Source: Chrysoporthe austroafricana (lineage: Eukaryota > Ascomycota > Sordariomycetes > Diaporthales > Cryphonectriaceae). Taken from it: a stretch of 64,000 nucleotides of DNA. The stretch spans positions 5,208,001 through 5,272,000 of the forward strand of contig JYIP02000003.1 in NCBI GenBank assembly GCA_001051155.2, written 5' to 3'. Positions 12,893-22,845 of the stretch are shown here, one piece after another. Numbering within the stretch: position 1 is the stretch's first letter; each line of letters opens with the position of its first letter. Under the pieces are notes generated by a model, which made no database searches, was not told where the DNA came from, and saw nothing but the letters and a program-made list of their open reading frames with translations. The position numbers and the translations under genes were made by a program.

Positions 12893-12988
12893 TACCGCCA
12901 CTTCAACCCCCTTCCAACACTCTTTATTTTCTCCCTCAGTTTTTATCAGAATAACTTTATCTTTTCAATATACATTCATTAAGCATTG

Positions 12989-14596
12989 ATGAAGCCATAT
13001 ACCGAAAAGGAAGTGGCTGCGGCCATTTCTGATATCGAAAAAGGCCTATCAATCAAAAAGGCCTCTTCCATCTGGGGGATTCCGAAGACTACTCTTCTTC
13101 GCCATCTAGCTAGATCACAACCATACAAAATAGCCCACGAAAATAGCCAGAGACTCTCTAGTTGCCAGGAAGCTCGATTAGCTGAATGGATCTTTGCTTA
13201 GGCTGATCTAGGGCTGCCGCCAACCCATTTATAGCTAAGGATTTTCGTACAAAGAGTTCTCGAGGTGCAAGGAAATACTTAACTTATTAAAAAGCGATAG
13301 GCTGAAGCTTTTTTGTGCCGAAATCCGGGCATTAAGATCCAGAAAGCTCGATAAATAGCTTTAGAGCGAACAAATAGTACAATAATAGAGATAATTAAAT
13401 CCTAGTTTCGTCTTTTCGATCTTCTTTCTATTCAAGCTATTAAGCTAGCAAATAGATAGAATATGGATAAAGCTGGGATAATAGAAAGCCAGGGAAAGAA
13501 CGGTTTGGCTTTAAGGAATTTTTCTTTACGTTTTATTCAGAGAAAAGATTTTGGATTACGGATTTGGATTTCTTTCCTCGAATATATTTCAGTTTCCGGT
13601 ACCCATTTCCTTTTTCTAGTTATTTTCAAAAGAAAAACTATTTAATAATAATAGTTTCTTTTCGAGATAGCTCTTTTCGAAAGCTAGCTATTTATTGCAA
13701 TAACGAACGGATAGACTAATAATAAAATAGGGTTTGAATAGCTAAAAATAATTTTTATTCCAAGCAGTTAGCTAGAAAGCTTTTCGGAAGCCAGATTATT
13801 GATTCTTAATAGCTACAAAAGCCATATAATTACTGAATTTATATAGGAATGCTTTCAGAATAATATCTTATTATTTTATTTACTTCTTTATATTTTATAT
13901 ATCTTTTAACTTTTCGATTTAAATATCTTTTCTTCTCTTAAGAAAGTTTATAGATAAAAGGTTAATTATCTGAATTAATAAGGAGATTTAATAATTTACA
14001 AAAAGCGTTTATTTCTCGAAAATTATCGCCTGGCTTATTTAGAAAGGCTTTCTAGCCAGAATATCAAATCTGGATAGAAAATAACTAATTTATAGCCTCT
14101 TAGCCTAATTAAGCTACTTTTAAGCCCTTTTCTTTTCGAAAATAGTCAATAACGCTCGCAAATCTATAGGAAAAGAAGCTCAGAACCGCTAAAAGCGCTT
14201 CAGATTATTCCCAAACTATCATTTTCTTAACAGGATATATATTCTATATCTAAAAAAGCCAGAAATTTATATTACCGCTTGCAACAGGATCGTAGCTATC
14301 TTTCTACAGTCTCTGGGCAATGCATTCTCTTCAGGAAGATTAAGAAAGTATAGGAAGAGAGAGATCTGGCTCTAGCTAAGGCCCTTGGCGAAAAGCAGGC
14401 TCTGAAAGCTCAGATTGAGGCTTCTAAGCTATCAAAAAGGAGGAAGGTTGATACAAGCCCGAATTCGAAATTTGTGGGTATCAAGGCTATACAGAATGCT
14501 CAAAAAGCGGCTAGATCTGAAAAGGAAAGCGAGAATGAAGAGAGCGATATCGAATTACTTATTGATACAGAGGAATGCATTGTGGTAGGTAGATAG
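12989..14596 (+). pseudogene. Fot1/pogo-type transposase, RIP-inactivated
   Basis: The frame runs 536 codons from the ATG at 12,989 to a TAG at 14,594-14,596 with no net frameshift; only nonsense codons interrupt it. The N-terminus (MKPYTEKEVAAAISDIEKG, then SIWGIPKTTLLRHL) is the psq/CENP-B-type helix-turn-helix. At 13,463 NMDKAGIIE matches the first catalytic Asp block of the DDE domain, followed by RFIQRK and the ISFLEYISVSGTH stretch. The C-terminus is basic and then acidic (SKRRKVDTSPNSKFVGIKAI, then SENEESDIE). Length matches Fot1 transposases. Stops cluster in the AT-rich middle, as expected for RIP. Confidence 0.88.
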
Positions 14597-14639
14597 GGTT
14601 GAAAAATGAATAAATTCGATATATTATATATATGTGGTG

Positions 14640-14694
14640 TGGCTTTCCGGGGGGGTCCGGAACAGGGGGGGGTCCGGAAGTAGGTGACTAGACT
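14640..14694 (-). repeat. Right terminal inverted repeat of the Fot-like element
   Basis: Read on the minus strand it begins AGTCTAGTCACCTACTTCC and continues with the same two C-runs of eight and seven as the left repeat. It is followed by the target TA. Confidence 0.92.
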
Positions 14695-14696
14695 TA

Positions 14697-15331
14697 TCTT
14701 GTCAGTTATCCTTACCCCATCCCTGCGTCATATTGGAGTCTTCGCCCGTCTCCATCAAGTTCCTAGGACATCGCAACGCCTCGAGCATATGACATCAGTT
14801 AAAAGATATAAGTCAATGGCAAAGAAGACGCAGTAGGATTATTACTCATTTATTGGAAGAAGTCTGAAATTTGGGAAAGAAATTGATACCGCAGCTCTGA
14901 GTATTTACTCGTCGACGGAACTGACGCGGAAGGTCTTGCGTCGTGTGCATGTAATATACGACCGGCCTACTGCTTCGGGGAAAATACTAGTGATGAGTGA
15001 CTAATCTACCCGGTAAGACGATCTGAGTTGCGGAAATCACAAGGCCAATTCTCGGCTCGGACATTGCTTTAAGTGCGTGAAAGTCCGAGGCTTATTAGAG
15101 ATATTAGCAATAATCGCTAATCAGGGTAGGAAATTTCGAAGAAAGGTAGAGCGAATCAGAAAACACAGAAAAAATATCGTCATAGCACGGATCATAATAT
15201 TAAGTTGGTGGTGCTCGGCTGTCTGTATCTGTCCATGAAAGCAGACTCCTCGTGTTTTAGAAGGAGGCCCTATACCACCTACTTGGACTGCATATCGTTG
15301 ATGAAAAGTCCATCTAAGAACCTACGGAACA
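14697..15331. other. Intergenic: carboxylesterase upstream region
   Basis: No gene is seen in these 635 bp. They lie between the transposon and the carboxylesterase start and presumably hold its promoter. Short frames here are not supported. Confidence 0.5.
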
Positions 15332-17342
15332 ATGGCGCATGCATTTATGTACTCCGTTGTAGCAGCGGTGTTTTTTCGGTTTCTGGCTGCTGCGTCGCCA
15401 GCAATTTCTAGCTTGGCAACGACCACCACGCTGAATATTCCGGCGGGAACTATTATCGGAGCTGTCATCGATGAAGTTGAGTACTATCGCGGAATACCAT
15501 TTGCCTTGGCTCCAACTGGCTCCCTCCGTTTAAAGCCACCAGTCCGGCTGGAATCGTCTGGCACCGTGCAAGCTACGGGAGTCGGTCCATCGGTAAGTGA
15601 CTTTTTGCGCGAGAACCATGGACTGCTAGCTCCGAAAGAGCATGTTCCTATGTTTTCCATACATTGACCATTTTGTTTTTTGCCTCTCGAATTGATTGGT
15701 GGCATCTCTACTGATCTGTGAGTCTACAAAGTGTCCTCAGATGACGAGCGTGGATTCAACTCAGCTAGTGGAAGAAGTAGCAGCCTTACCTCAAGTTATG
15801 GCTGCGCTAGATATCTTGTCACCTGCACCAAATGTGACCGAGGACTGCCTGACCATATCCGTTATGCGTCCAAAAAATACCGCACTAAATGCTAGTCTTC
15901 CAGTCCTGTTTTGGATATTTGGAGGCGGTTACGAAATCGGCAGCTCAGCCAATTACAACGGCTCGGTCCTTATTCCTCAGTCTATGGCACAAGGTCAGCC
16001 TTTGATTCTAGTGACCGTGAATTACAGACTGGGTGGATTCGGCTTCCTTCCGGGAGCTGAGGTGCTAGCCGACGGCGCAGCCAATCTCGGTCTTCTAGAC
16101 CAAAGAATGGGACTCGAATGGGTGGCCGATAATATCGCATCTTTCGGGGGCGACCCGAGTCGTGTCACTATATGGGGCCAGAGCGCCGGTGCGTTTAGTG
16201 TCTTCAATCAGATGGCCCTATTTGATGGGAACAATACGTACAAAGGGTATCCTTTGTTTAGGGCTGGGATTATGAACAGTGGCAGCAGTGAGTATCACTT
16301 CAATAATCTCCATCCTTCATTACTCCTACTCCCCACGAAGACAGCTTGTCAAATGCGACATGCTAGGTGTTCTGTCTTGATCGCATCAACAAATGTATTC
16401 CCGAGATGTATTACATAACAATTGCGTGACTAACACAAGAGGATAGTCTATCCGACCGAGCCTATAGATGGACCTAGAGCTCAAGCTGTCTTTGACACGG
16501 TGGTCGTGGCAGCGGGCTGCTCGTCATCTCCGTCCTCGGAAAAGCTTGCATGTCTCAGAGAGCTCGACTATGAATCATATCTCAATGCAACAAACAGCGT
16601 ACCCAGTCCATTCAGTTTTCATTCCCCTGTGAGCTCCTTTATAGTCCGACCGGATGGCTACATCCTCAGCGCGAGCTCTGAGCTTCTGGCCCAGAGTGGG
16701 CAATTTGCGCAAATTCCCATTATCATTGGCGACCAAGAGGACGAGGGGACGTTTCTCAGCCTGACGCAGACAAACCTCACTAACAGGATCGACCTCATCA
16801 GCTTTCTGCATGATATAGTGTTCCAGAACGCAACTCTTGAGCAGGTGAATGGTTTAGTCGAGACATACCCCTATGGTAATGGGTCTGACGGGAGTCCATT
16901 TGGGTCAGGCACAAACAACGAGGCATATCCCGAATACAAGAGGCTCGCAGCGATTACCGGCGACACGACGTTCACGCTCCTACGGCGCATGTTTCTGTCA
17001 TGGGTGCCTCCGTCGATGCCTGCGTGGTCATACCTCGCAACCTACAACCAGGGCCTCCCTATCATGGGTACGTTCCACACTGATGACCTGCCGCGCCTGT
17101 TCTACGGTACAGAAGAGGTCGACGTTGCCATGCAGAGCCGGTACATTGCTTTTGTGGATTGTTTGGATCCCAATTTTGGAATACCGGCTGTATCGTCTGC
17201 ATATCAGACGTTTTGGCCGATGTGGAACGAGAACCAAGAACTATTTGAGTTCGGCGCCAATTCGACAGCCACCCTTCCAGACCATTTCCGGGATGCCAGC
17301 TACGAATATTTCAAGAACAATATTGAATATATGCGCACGTAG
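15332..17342 (+). CDS. Secreted type-B carboxylesterase/lipase, 570 aa
   Basis: Three exons: 15,332-15,592, 15,732-16,287 and 16,447-17,342. The introns have donors GTAAGT and GTGAGT and acceptors AAAG and ATAG; the junctions read GPS|CPQM and NSGS|IYPTEP, both typical of the family. Residues 1 to about 25 form a signal peptide ([20 protein letters not shown]). Family landmarks in order are EDCLTISV, the oxyanion loop [12 protein letters not shown], the nucleophile elbow GQSAG with Ser at about residue 238, the acid in GDQEDEGT, and the catalytic His in [12 protein letters not shown]. The triad is complete and the length is normal (about 550-580). It should hydrolyse carboxylic esters outside the cell; the substrate cannot be told from sequence. 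Confidence 0.93.
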
Positions 17343-17439
17343 ATGATGGTCAGAGAGGCTTGCCAAATGGCAAGAAAGCGCCGTACCCCAGATCAGACGT
17401 GGAAAGAAAAAAAATCACTCGAAGACCGACGGGAATTGA

Positions 17440-17584
17440 GCCCGACGTAGGGGTCGAAATGAGGGCATTGTTAGCCTGACGGAATCACTTGGTGGCGATG
17501 ATGAAGACATACCCCACAACCTTGAGATTTTAGAATCGAAAACTCTGTAAGAGTCTCACGCTCTACTGATTGAGCTAGCCGGGC
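17440..17584 (-). pseudogene. tRNA-Lys(CTT) pseudogene with anticodon intron and interrupted T-arm
   Basis: On the minus strand GCCCGGC (17,584-17,578) pairs with GTCGGGC (17,446-17,440) as acceptor stem. A D-arm follows (TAGCTCAATCAGTAGAGC), then anticodon stem TGAGA, loop with anticodon CTT, and TCTCA. An intron of about 18 nt follows the anticodon by one base, the usual place. The T-arm halves GTGGGG and CCCCTAC are separated by a loop of about 60 nt instead of 7, so the internal B box is split. The D-loop also carries A where the invariant first G of the GG pair is expected. A functional tRNA is unlikely. Confidence 0.75.
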
Positions 17585-17768
17585 GTTACAAGACGCTTTG
17601 TGCTTGAAGTGTTGTTGAGAAAATTTCTTCATATCTGTGTAGGGTCTGGATCTGACTCAAAACCCCAGGCTGCCGTTCAACACAGCAACCGACTGGTCTA
17701 ATTTCCATAGAACGACATCCGATCAGAATCTCATGGGAATTATGCTTGCCGCCAGCTGATCACCCTCT

Positions 17769-20705
17769 TCACACACACACCATGGTGACATTGAACCCCG
17801 TATCAGCCGAGTCTCCACCATGCTCGAGCAGAGCAAACGTGTATCCGCCCTTCTCCAGCTCCCACTCATCCCAGCGGTTAATGATAGCCAGGTAGCGGTC
17901 GACCTCAAGCTCCATCTTGAAGGCGGCCTCCTTCCCTGCAGCAACGTCAACCCTCTGGAACGCCACAAGCTGCTTCACTGGCTGCACGATGCTCGAGACC
18001 CGCCCGAGGAGGTACACTTGAGCGACATAGCTTCCGTGAGCGGTGCCTTCGTTTCTCACGCTCACCGAGAAGGTAATCGTATCTCCGGACGTGAACGTAT
18101 TCCCTCCGCCATGGTTGACTGAGTCTCCACCATCATTGCCCGGCGCGCTGCTGGCCATGAAAGCGGACACCCTGAACGAAGTGAAGGATAACCCATACCC
18201 GAAAGGATAACATGGCTGAGAGTCCACATCGAGGTACTTGATCTTTCTTCCGAGACTCTTGTAGTTGTAGTATATCGGTACCTGTCCAACATGCGAAGGC
18301 ACGCTCACGGGCAGTCTGCCTCCAGGACTAACCTTGCCGAACAGGATATCTGCTATCGCCTGCCCACCGCTCTGACCAGGAAACCAGGCACTCAATACTG
18401 CAGCGCTCTTCTCATAATACTCGGGAATGGCAAATGGTCGTCCCCCTTGCAGGACAAGGACGACGGGTTTGCCGATGTCATAGATAGCCTTAGCTAATTT
18501 GTCCTGGCTGGGCGCGAGGCCTAGAGTAGCGCGATCTGCACTCTCGCCGTCGCTGTTCCAGGCCGCGCCCACTGCAAGAATGATGACATCTGCGGACTGG
18601 GCAACCTGCACAGCCTGAGAGATAGCATCGTTAGTCTGATCGCTGCTGACGAGATTCCAGAATAGTAAGAGCTGAGAGTTCAGGGATACCACATTCTCAA
18701 CCTTCTTATAGAGGTTGAAAGCCTGGTACTCGATACGGATGTCGTACGTCTCACCACTCCTGAATGTAAAAGGAGTAGAACTCATAGGTGGTAGTGTGCC
18801 GTTAGCCTTGATATAGTCGAACTGTTCAATATTGCCCATGATGTTATCATCTGCCGTCAATGGGAAGCCCCATGATGTGACCAGCTCGCCGTTGATGAAG
18901 AGTTTCGATGTAGTATTCGCGCCGACTGCCACACCGATCCAGCCATCTGTGTCGATATCCACAGGCGAAGTCAAGTGGCCCTCCCATATGGCGCTAAAGT
19001 TATTGGACGGCAGGTCTGGAGGGGGGTAGATGCCCCAGTCCAACGCAGGAACCTCCAGCATGGTAACCGCGGGCTCGCTGAAGTCGGTGTTCGCGAAATA
19101 TGTAACCTGTAGGCCTCCGGGCGTCCCGCTGGGTGACGAGAGTAGGTATGGAGGGATCACATACTGGGCATTGTATTCCCAAGTATTGGCTCCCCAGCTC
19201 GATATCACCTTGAATGAATATTCTGCACTCTCACTATACGCCAACATAGCCTGGCGTATCGTGTTGGCGTTGTCAGCTGGATACTCGCCCCACTGGCCTG
19301 AGTAGTCGCCATAGTTTAGAACATCAGAGAAGGGCCCGATGAGGGCGAGTTTGGATATGTTCTGCTCCACAGGCTTCAGGGGTAGCGTGGAGTTTCTGTT
19401 CTCAAGAAGCACGATACTCTTCTGTGCAGCTTCCAAAGCTAGGCCTGCGTTATCCTTAACAATCTTGGCAGGATCGGTGCCTTCAATTATGAAGGGGTGT
19501 TCAAATAGGCCAAGATCCCATTTGACCTTCAAAATTGACTGTACGTGAGATTGAAGGGTCGACAACTCGAGCGAGCCGTTAGCAACAAGACCTCTGGTAG
19601 TGTTGAGAAGAAGCTCGAGAGGCCAGTCGTAGAACTGTACCATACCGCCTGCCTCATACCACTGCCGAATAGCATCTGCCGGCGACTCCGCCACCTCGTG
19701 CACAGTGTATAGCTCGTTCATCCCGGTATCATCAGCTATTGTGAAGCCGTCAAACCCCCAATCTCTGAGTGCCTGATATAATTTGGGGTTCACGTGCGCA
19801 GGTATGTCGTCAAATTCATTGTAAGCCATCATGACACCCCTGACACCACCGAGCTGCACGACCGCTTTGAACGGAGTGAGAAGGTCCTGAAAGACCTGGC
19901 GATTCCCATGACCCATGAAAGGCGCGGCATTCCGCCCAGCTTGTGGGGACCCATGTGCAGCAAAGTGCTTCATGACGGGCACTACAGCATCAGGTTCAGA
20001 CCAGGACCCATTTTTCGAAAGCCCGGAGGCGTAGGCAACGCCCATATGAGACGTCAAGACCTTGTCTTCTCCCCATGCCTCCTGCATCCTCCCCCACCTT
20101 GGATCCTGTCCAATGTCGAGCACAGGTGAGAAGCAGGCGTGGATGCCGATGGACCTCGCCTCCGTCCCAATGGCGCGTCCGACGCGGTACACTAGATCCG
20201 TGTCGAAGCTGGCCGACAGCCCAAGGCTCTGTGGGAACATGGACTGCTTGAACGATCCGACGGCATGGAGACACTCGCCAAAGTGCATAAAAGGCACCTT
20301 CAAGCGCGCCTTATCCAGGTTGAGTTGCTGGAGCGTGTTGTAGTATGAGGTGTTGAGAGGGTACCAGTCGTGGATGTTGCCAACGGGCGAGGCTGGGCTG
20401 AATCTCATTGTGTAGTCGTAGAGCTCGTTTCTCGAGTCGACCCCCACAATGTCATCGCCAAATGTCAGGTGTAGCTGCAAGACCAGATCATCAACCGTCA
20501 TATTGGCCACGATAGCGCTGACGAAGGCATCCTTGCCCAGTGCAGTCCTGTGAGCGAGGGCGTCCGGAACCCATTGCGTACTGGGGGATGGGTCGGATAA
20601 CTCTCGCTGTTGCTGCTGCTGGTGTCGCGGCTGGCTTGCCGAGGCGCCTCTTGACAGGACAACGGCGAGTAGGCCAAACCAACAGGCCGTAGGTGAGAAA
20701 ACCAT
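17769..20705 (-). CDS. Secreted glycoside hydrolase family 3 protein with PA14 domain, 978 aa
   Basis: Single exon. I take the start at 20,705 because the protein then opens with a signal peptide (MVFSPTACWFGLLAVVLSRG); an in-frame ATG lies 18 codons upstream at 20,759. The N-terminal GH3 barrel has PVLDIGQDPRWGR, VVPVMKHFAAHG and GFDGFTIADDTG; the first Asp of ADD aligns with the nucleophile of the usual SDW motif. A PA14-like insert follows (VTYFANTDFSEP through SKLFINGELVTSWGF), then the second GH3 domain (VLVLQGGRPFAIPEYY, AWFPGQSGGQAIADILFGKV) and a C-terminal fibronectin-III-like domain. The layout fits beta-glucosidases and beta-xylosidases that attack oligosaccharides; specificity is not resolved. 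The neighbouring esterase is also secreted. Confidence 0.9.
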   Translation of the reverse strand: MVFSPTACWFGLLAVVLSRGASASQPRHQQQQQRELSDPSPSTQWVPDALAHRTALGKDAFVSAIVANMTVDDLVLQLHLTFGDDIVGVDSRNELYDYTMRFSPASPVGNIHDWYPLNTSYYNTLQQLNLDKARLKVPFMHFGECLHAVGSFKQSMFPQSLGLSASFDTDLVYRVGRAIGTEARSIGIHACFSPVLDIGQDPRWGRMQEAWGEDKVLTSHMGVAYASGLSKNGSWSEPDAVVPVMKHFAAHGSPQAGRNAAPFMGHGNRQVFQDLLTPFKAVVQLGGVRGVMMAYNEFDDIPAHVNPKLYQALRDWGFDGFTIADDTGMNELYTVHEVAESPADAIRQWYEAGGMVQFYDWPLELLLNTTRGLVANGSLELSTLQSHVQSILKVKWDLGLFEHPFIIEGTDPAKIVKDNAGLALEAAQKSIVLLENRNSTLPLKPVEQNISKLALIGPFSDVLNYGDYSGQWGEYPADNANTIRQAMLAYSESAEYSFKVISSWGANTWEYNAQYVIPPYLLSSPSGTPGGLQVTYFANTDFSEPAVTMLEVPALDWGIYPPPDLPSNNFSAIWEGHLTSPVDIDTDGWIGVAVGANTTSKLFINGELVTSWGFPLTADDNIMGNIEQFDYIKANGTLPPMSSTPFTFRSGETYDIRIEYQAFNLYKKVENVVSLNSQLLLFWNLVSSDQTNDAISQAVQVAQSADVIILAVGAAWNSDGESADRATLGLAPSQDKLAKAIYDIGKPVVLVLQGGRPFAIPEYYEKSAAVLSAWFPGQSGGQAIADILFGKVSPGGRLPVSVPSHVGQVPIYYNYKSLGRKIKYLDVDSQPCYPFGYGLSFTSFRVSAFMASSAPGNDGGDSVNHGGGNTFTSGDTITFSVSVRNEGTAHGSYVAQVYLLGRVSSIVQPVKQLVAFQRVDVAAGKEAAFKMELEVDRYLAIINRWDEWELEKGGYTFALLEHGGDSADTGFNVTMVCV

Positions 20706-21342
20706 GGTGTGGGTGAAGTTTTCATTCTTGTCGCAACACTGGAAATGGTTGGGTTTCAAGTATGGTGGGAGTTGCCATGATGTCGGATTGAGTGAGCAAC
20801 GTTACAATCGAGGTTGATTTTGATGGATCCCTCAGCGACCCGCCGGCAAATAGAGGCCCATCAAGCAATCGAGGGTGGGGATTTGCCGCAACTTTGGTGA
20901 TGTTGTCGTCGGCGATAACACCGGCGGTTGGGGTGTGATGCGGGGAGAAATCCAGCAGGGTGACGTCTGGAGGCTCACCTAGTTTGCGGGGTTCTCGTTT
21001 TTGTCGTCTTCCCATTTCGTCCTCATCCATACCTCGGACCAGGACTGGACACATTTCGAGAATTTGATCCTTCCTTCATATTCCCGGGCCTCTGACGCTG
21101 TCTTTTCCAGTGACGCCAGCTCGGTTGAAGTTTTTAGGGTTCGTATATTAAAAGGGAGGCACGAAGACGAAGCCTTGGTAATATTTCGTTCCATTAACTC
21201 TAATTAATCGAGCTTTATAGGTGTTGGGGTGTAGCGAAATCACCTAGACCGAGCCCTAAAACTAGCACTGGCTCTGTGCTCTCGTTGTCCCGTCTGCGAC
21301 GCCGTAGTCGCCTGGTAGCCCGCTGGAAACCCAAATCTCAAC
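20706..21342. other. Intergenic: GH3 upstream region
   Basis: No gene is supported here. It lies upstream of the GH3 gene and downstream of the small minus-strand gene at 21,343-21,597, so it should carry the GH3 promoter. Several overlapping short frames exist on both strands with no recognisable protein. Confidence 0.45.
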
Positions 21343-21597
21343 CTATAAGCTAACACCTCGGTATGTTGATGCCGCCGGGCCGTGTCGGGCGCCGATGTTC
21401 CTGTCCGCGGCCTTGGCTTCCTGGATTCCCTTATCCGCCAATGCGCGGTTCTTCGTCTGAGACGCCGCGCTCTGGGGATGGTTGGCACCCTGGTCGAAGA
21501 GGTCGTCGGTTGCTTCCATGGCAGTGCCGCGGATCGCGTCGCCCGCACCCTTGATGCCCTTGAGGCCGGATTTGATGTCCTCGACAGCTTTGACCAT
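21343..21597 (-). CDS. Small hydrophilic protein, 84 aa
   Basis: The ATG at 21,597 has a good context (CAAGATGG). The protein is charged and Gly/Ala-rich: VKAVEDIKSGLKGIKGAGDA, then IRGTAMEATDDLFDQG, then TKNRALADKGIQEAKAADRN, ending soon after HGP. The pattern (an amphipathic GIKGAGDAIRGTAME helix, then KNxAxADKGxxE) resembles small intrinsically disordered, possibly stress-related proteins that recur in filamentous fungi; I give no family name. No signal peptide. The last residues (STYRGVSL) may be read-through of an unrecognised intron, so the C-terminus is less certain. Confidence 0.6.
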   Translation of the reverse strand: MVKAVEDIKSGLKGIKGAGDAIRGTAMEATDDLFDQGANHPQSAASQTKNRALADKGIQEAKAADRNIGARHGPAASTYRGVSL

Positions 21598-22845
21598 CTT
21601 GCCTAATCCTGCGACGTTGTTGTGGTTGAATATGGTATTTGAGGCCGATAGGAGGAAGAGTTCGGTGAGCCACGAATGCTCGCATATGTGGAAACTCGGG
21701 CGTTATGGATTGTAGTGGTGAAAGCGATCTGGGCCCAAGTGAGATGCGCCGAGAATCCTGAAGCCGCCTTATCTGGGCTCGTTGAATTTATCCTTCTTGT
21801 TCTTGTGGAGGTCTTGAGCACGCCCTGTTCCTTTGTGGCTCGTGGATCGTCAACATGACGTATTCCTGGACTGGTCCCGCGAAATGATGACGTTGTTGAG
21901 TCCAAGCAGCTGAGAAGACCTCTCCAGAAATCTCAACACATCGCATAGCACCTGCTCGAAAGATTCGAACGATGAGAAAATTTATAATCTCTTGCGCCCG
22001 AGCGCCCCTTCTTCCAAATTACTTTCAAGATATTGCATTTTGCGGTGCCACGCTCTTAAGAGACGAGCCTATCCCAAGCCAAGCCAGGCTCCACTCCTTG
22101 CCTCATCCCTCGTACTAGCTCCTCGTTCCTGAGCATTGGGCTAGAAAATGAGTGGTATCGAAGCTAGCATAACTACGACACCCAGAAGTATCATATACCA
22201 GTACGCGTCGCTGCAATGAGTCTTGCGGCATGCCAGCTATACAGTCCAGCGGCGAGGAAGGTGGAGGAAGTCACACCAACGGCGATGGCTTCGAAGCAGA
22301 AAGCCCCCAACTCGACGACAGGGAGTAAATGCCCTTGAAGTGTAGTCGAAACCAGACTAGAAGGTGAAGAGTAAGATGCAGATCAGGGCCAATGTGCATA
22401 CAATCTACGAGGCGGATCGCAACAGGGATCGTCCATGTGATGTAATTACTGCATACGGTTCTACGTGAGTAATTGCATCTTAGCGTACGGTTACACGAGA
22501 TGCCGAGGCATCTTGCAAGTGCTTCTTAATGCTTTAACCTTTGCTCGAATCTTGGACTGGTTAAGGTTGCTGTCCAATCGCATGGGGATACTTCTCTAGG
22601 GCCAATCTCCGGCTCAAGGCCGAGGGTTGGGCCCTGACAACCAGCGCAAGGCAAACTCAAAACGCAAAGCATGTGACTGTCGGAACGAAGTCGCCGGCAT
22701 CGTTCAATAAAATACTGGCCTTTGAGATCATTGTGGCCTGCATCTTATTACCCCACGCCTTCTTAGTTTTGCCCTCTTCTTCCAGTAATTATTCTCCCCC
22801 AGACTTTAGCAGTCATCGTTTTAGCATTCGACGAAAAGCATAGAT
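21598..22845. other. Intergenic with possible membrane-protein relic; monooxygenase promoter
   Basis: No intact gene. On the minus strand between about 22,440 and 22,150 short hydrophobic stretches occur in shifting frames (TWTIPVAIRLVDCM, then ELGAFCFEAIAVGVT and STFLAAGLYSWHAARLI), suggesting a decayed transporter fragment; this is weak. The last 300 bp upstream of the ATG at 22,846 are the monooxygenase promoter. Confidence 0.4.
22442..22513. promoter_or_regulatory. Imperfect direct repeat and perfect palindrome upstream of the monooxygenase
   Basis: Two related units follow each other: GTAATTACTGCATACGGTT (from 22,442) and GTAATTGCATC...TACGGTT (from 22,469). Next comes AGATGCCGAGGCATCT (22,498-22,513), with 7-bp arms and a 2-bp spacer. 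They lie about 330-400 bp before the monooxygenase ATG. A dimeric regulator site is possible but not shown. Confidence 0.35.

Larger units (their letters stand above)
12838..14694 (+). mobile_element. Fot1/pogo-type DNA transposon, 1,857 bp
   Basis: A complete element bounded by 55-bp terminal inverted repeats and flanked on each side by TA (12,836-12,837 and 14,695-14,696), the target duplication of the Tc1/mariner-pogo superfamily. The size fits fungal Fot1-like elements. It encodes one transposase frame, now broken. Composition is uneven: both ends (to about 13,220 and from about 14,290) are near normal, while the middle is AT-rich and full of stops. Confidence 0.9.

Noticed and set aside
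17447..17515. Spliceosomal intron inside the tRNA T-loop (GTATGT and GCTAAC present)
   Set aside because: No suitable AG lies between the branch-like site and the TTCGA, and tRNA transcripts are not spliced by the spliceosome. Treated as an insertion.
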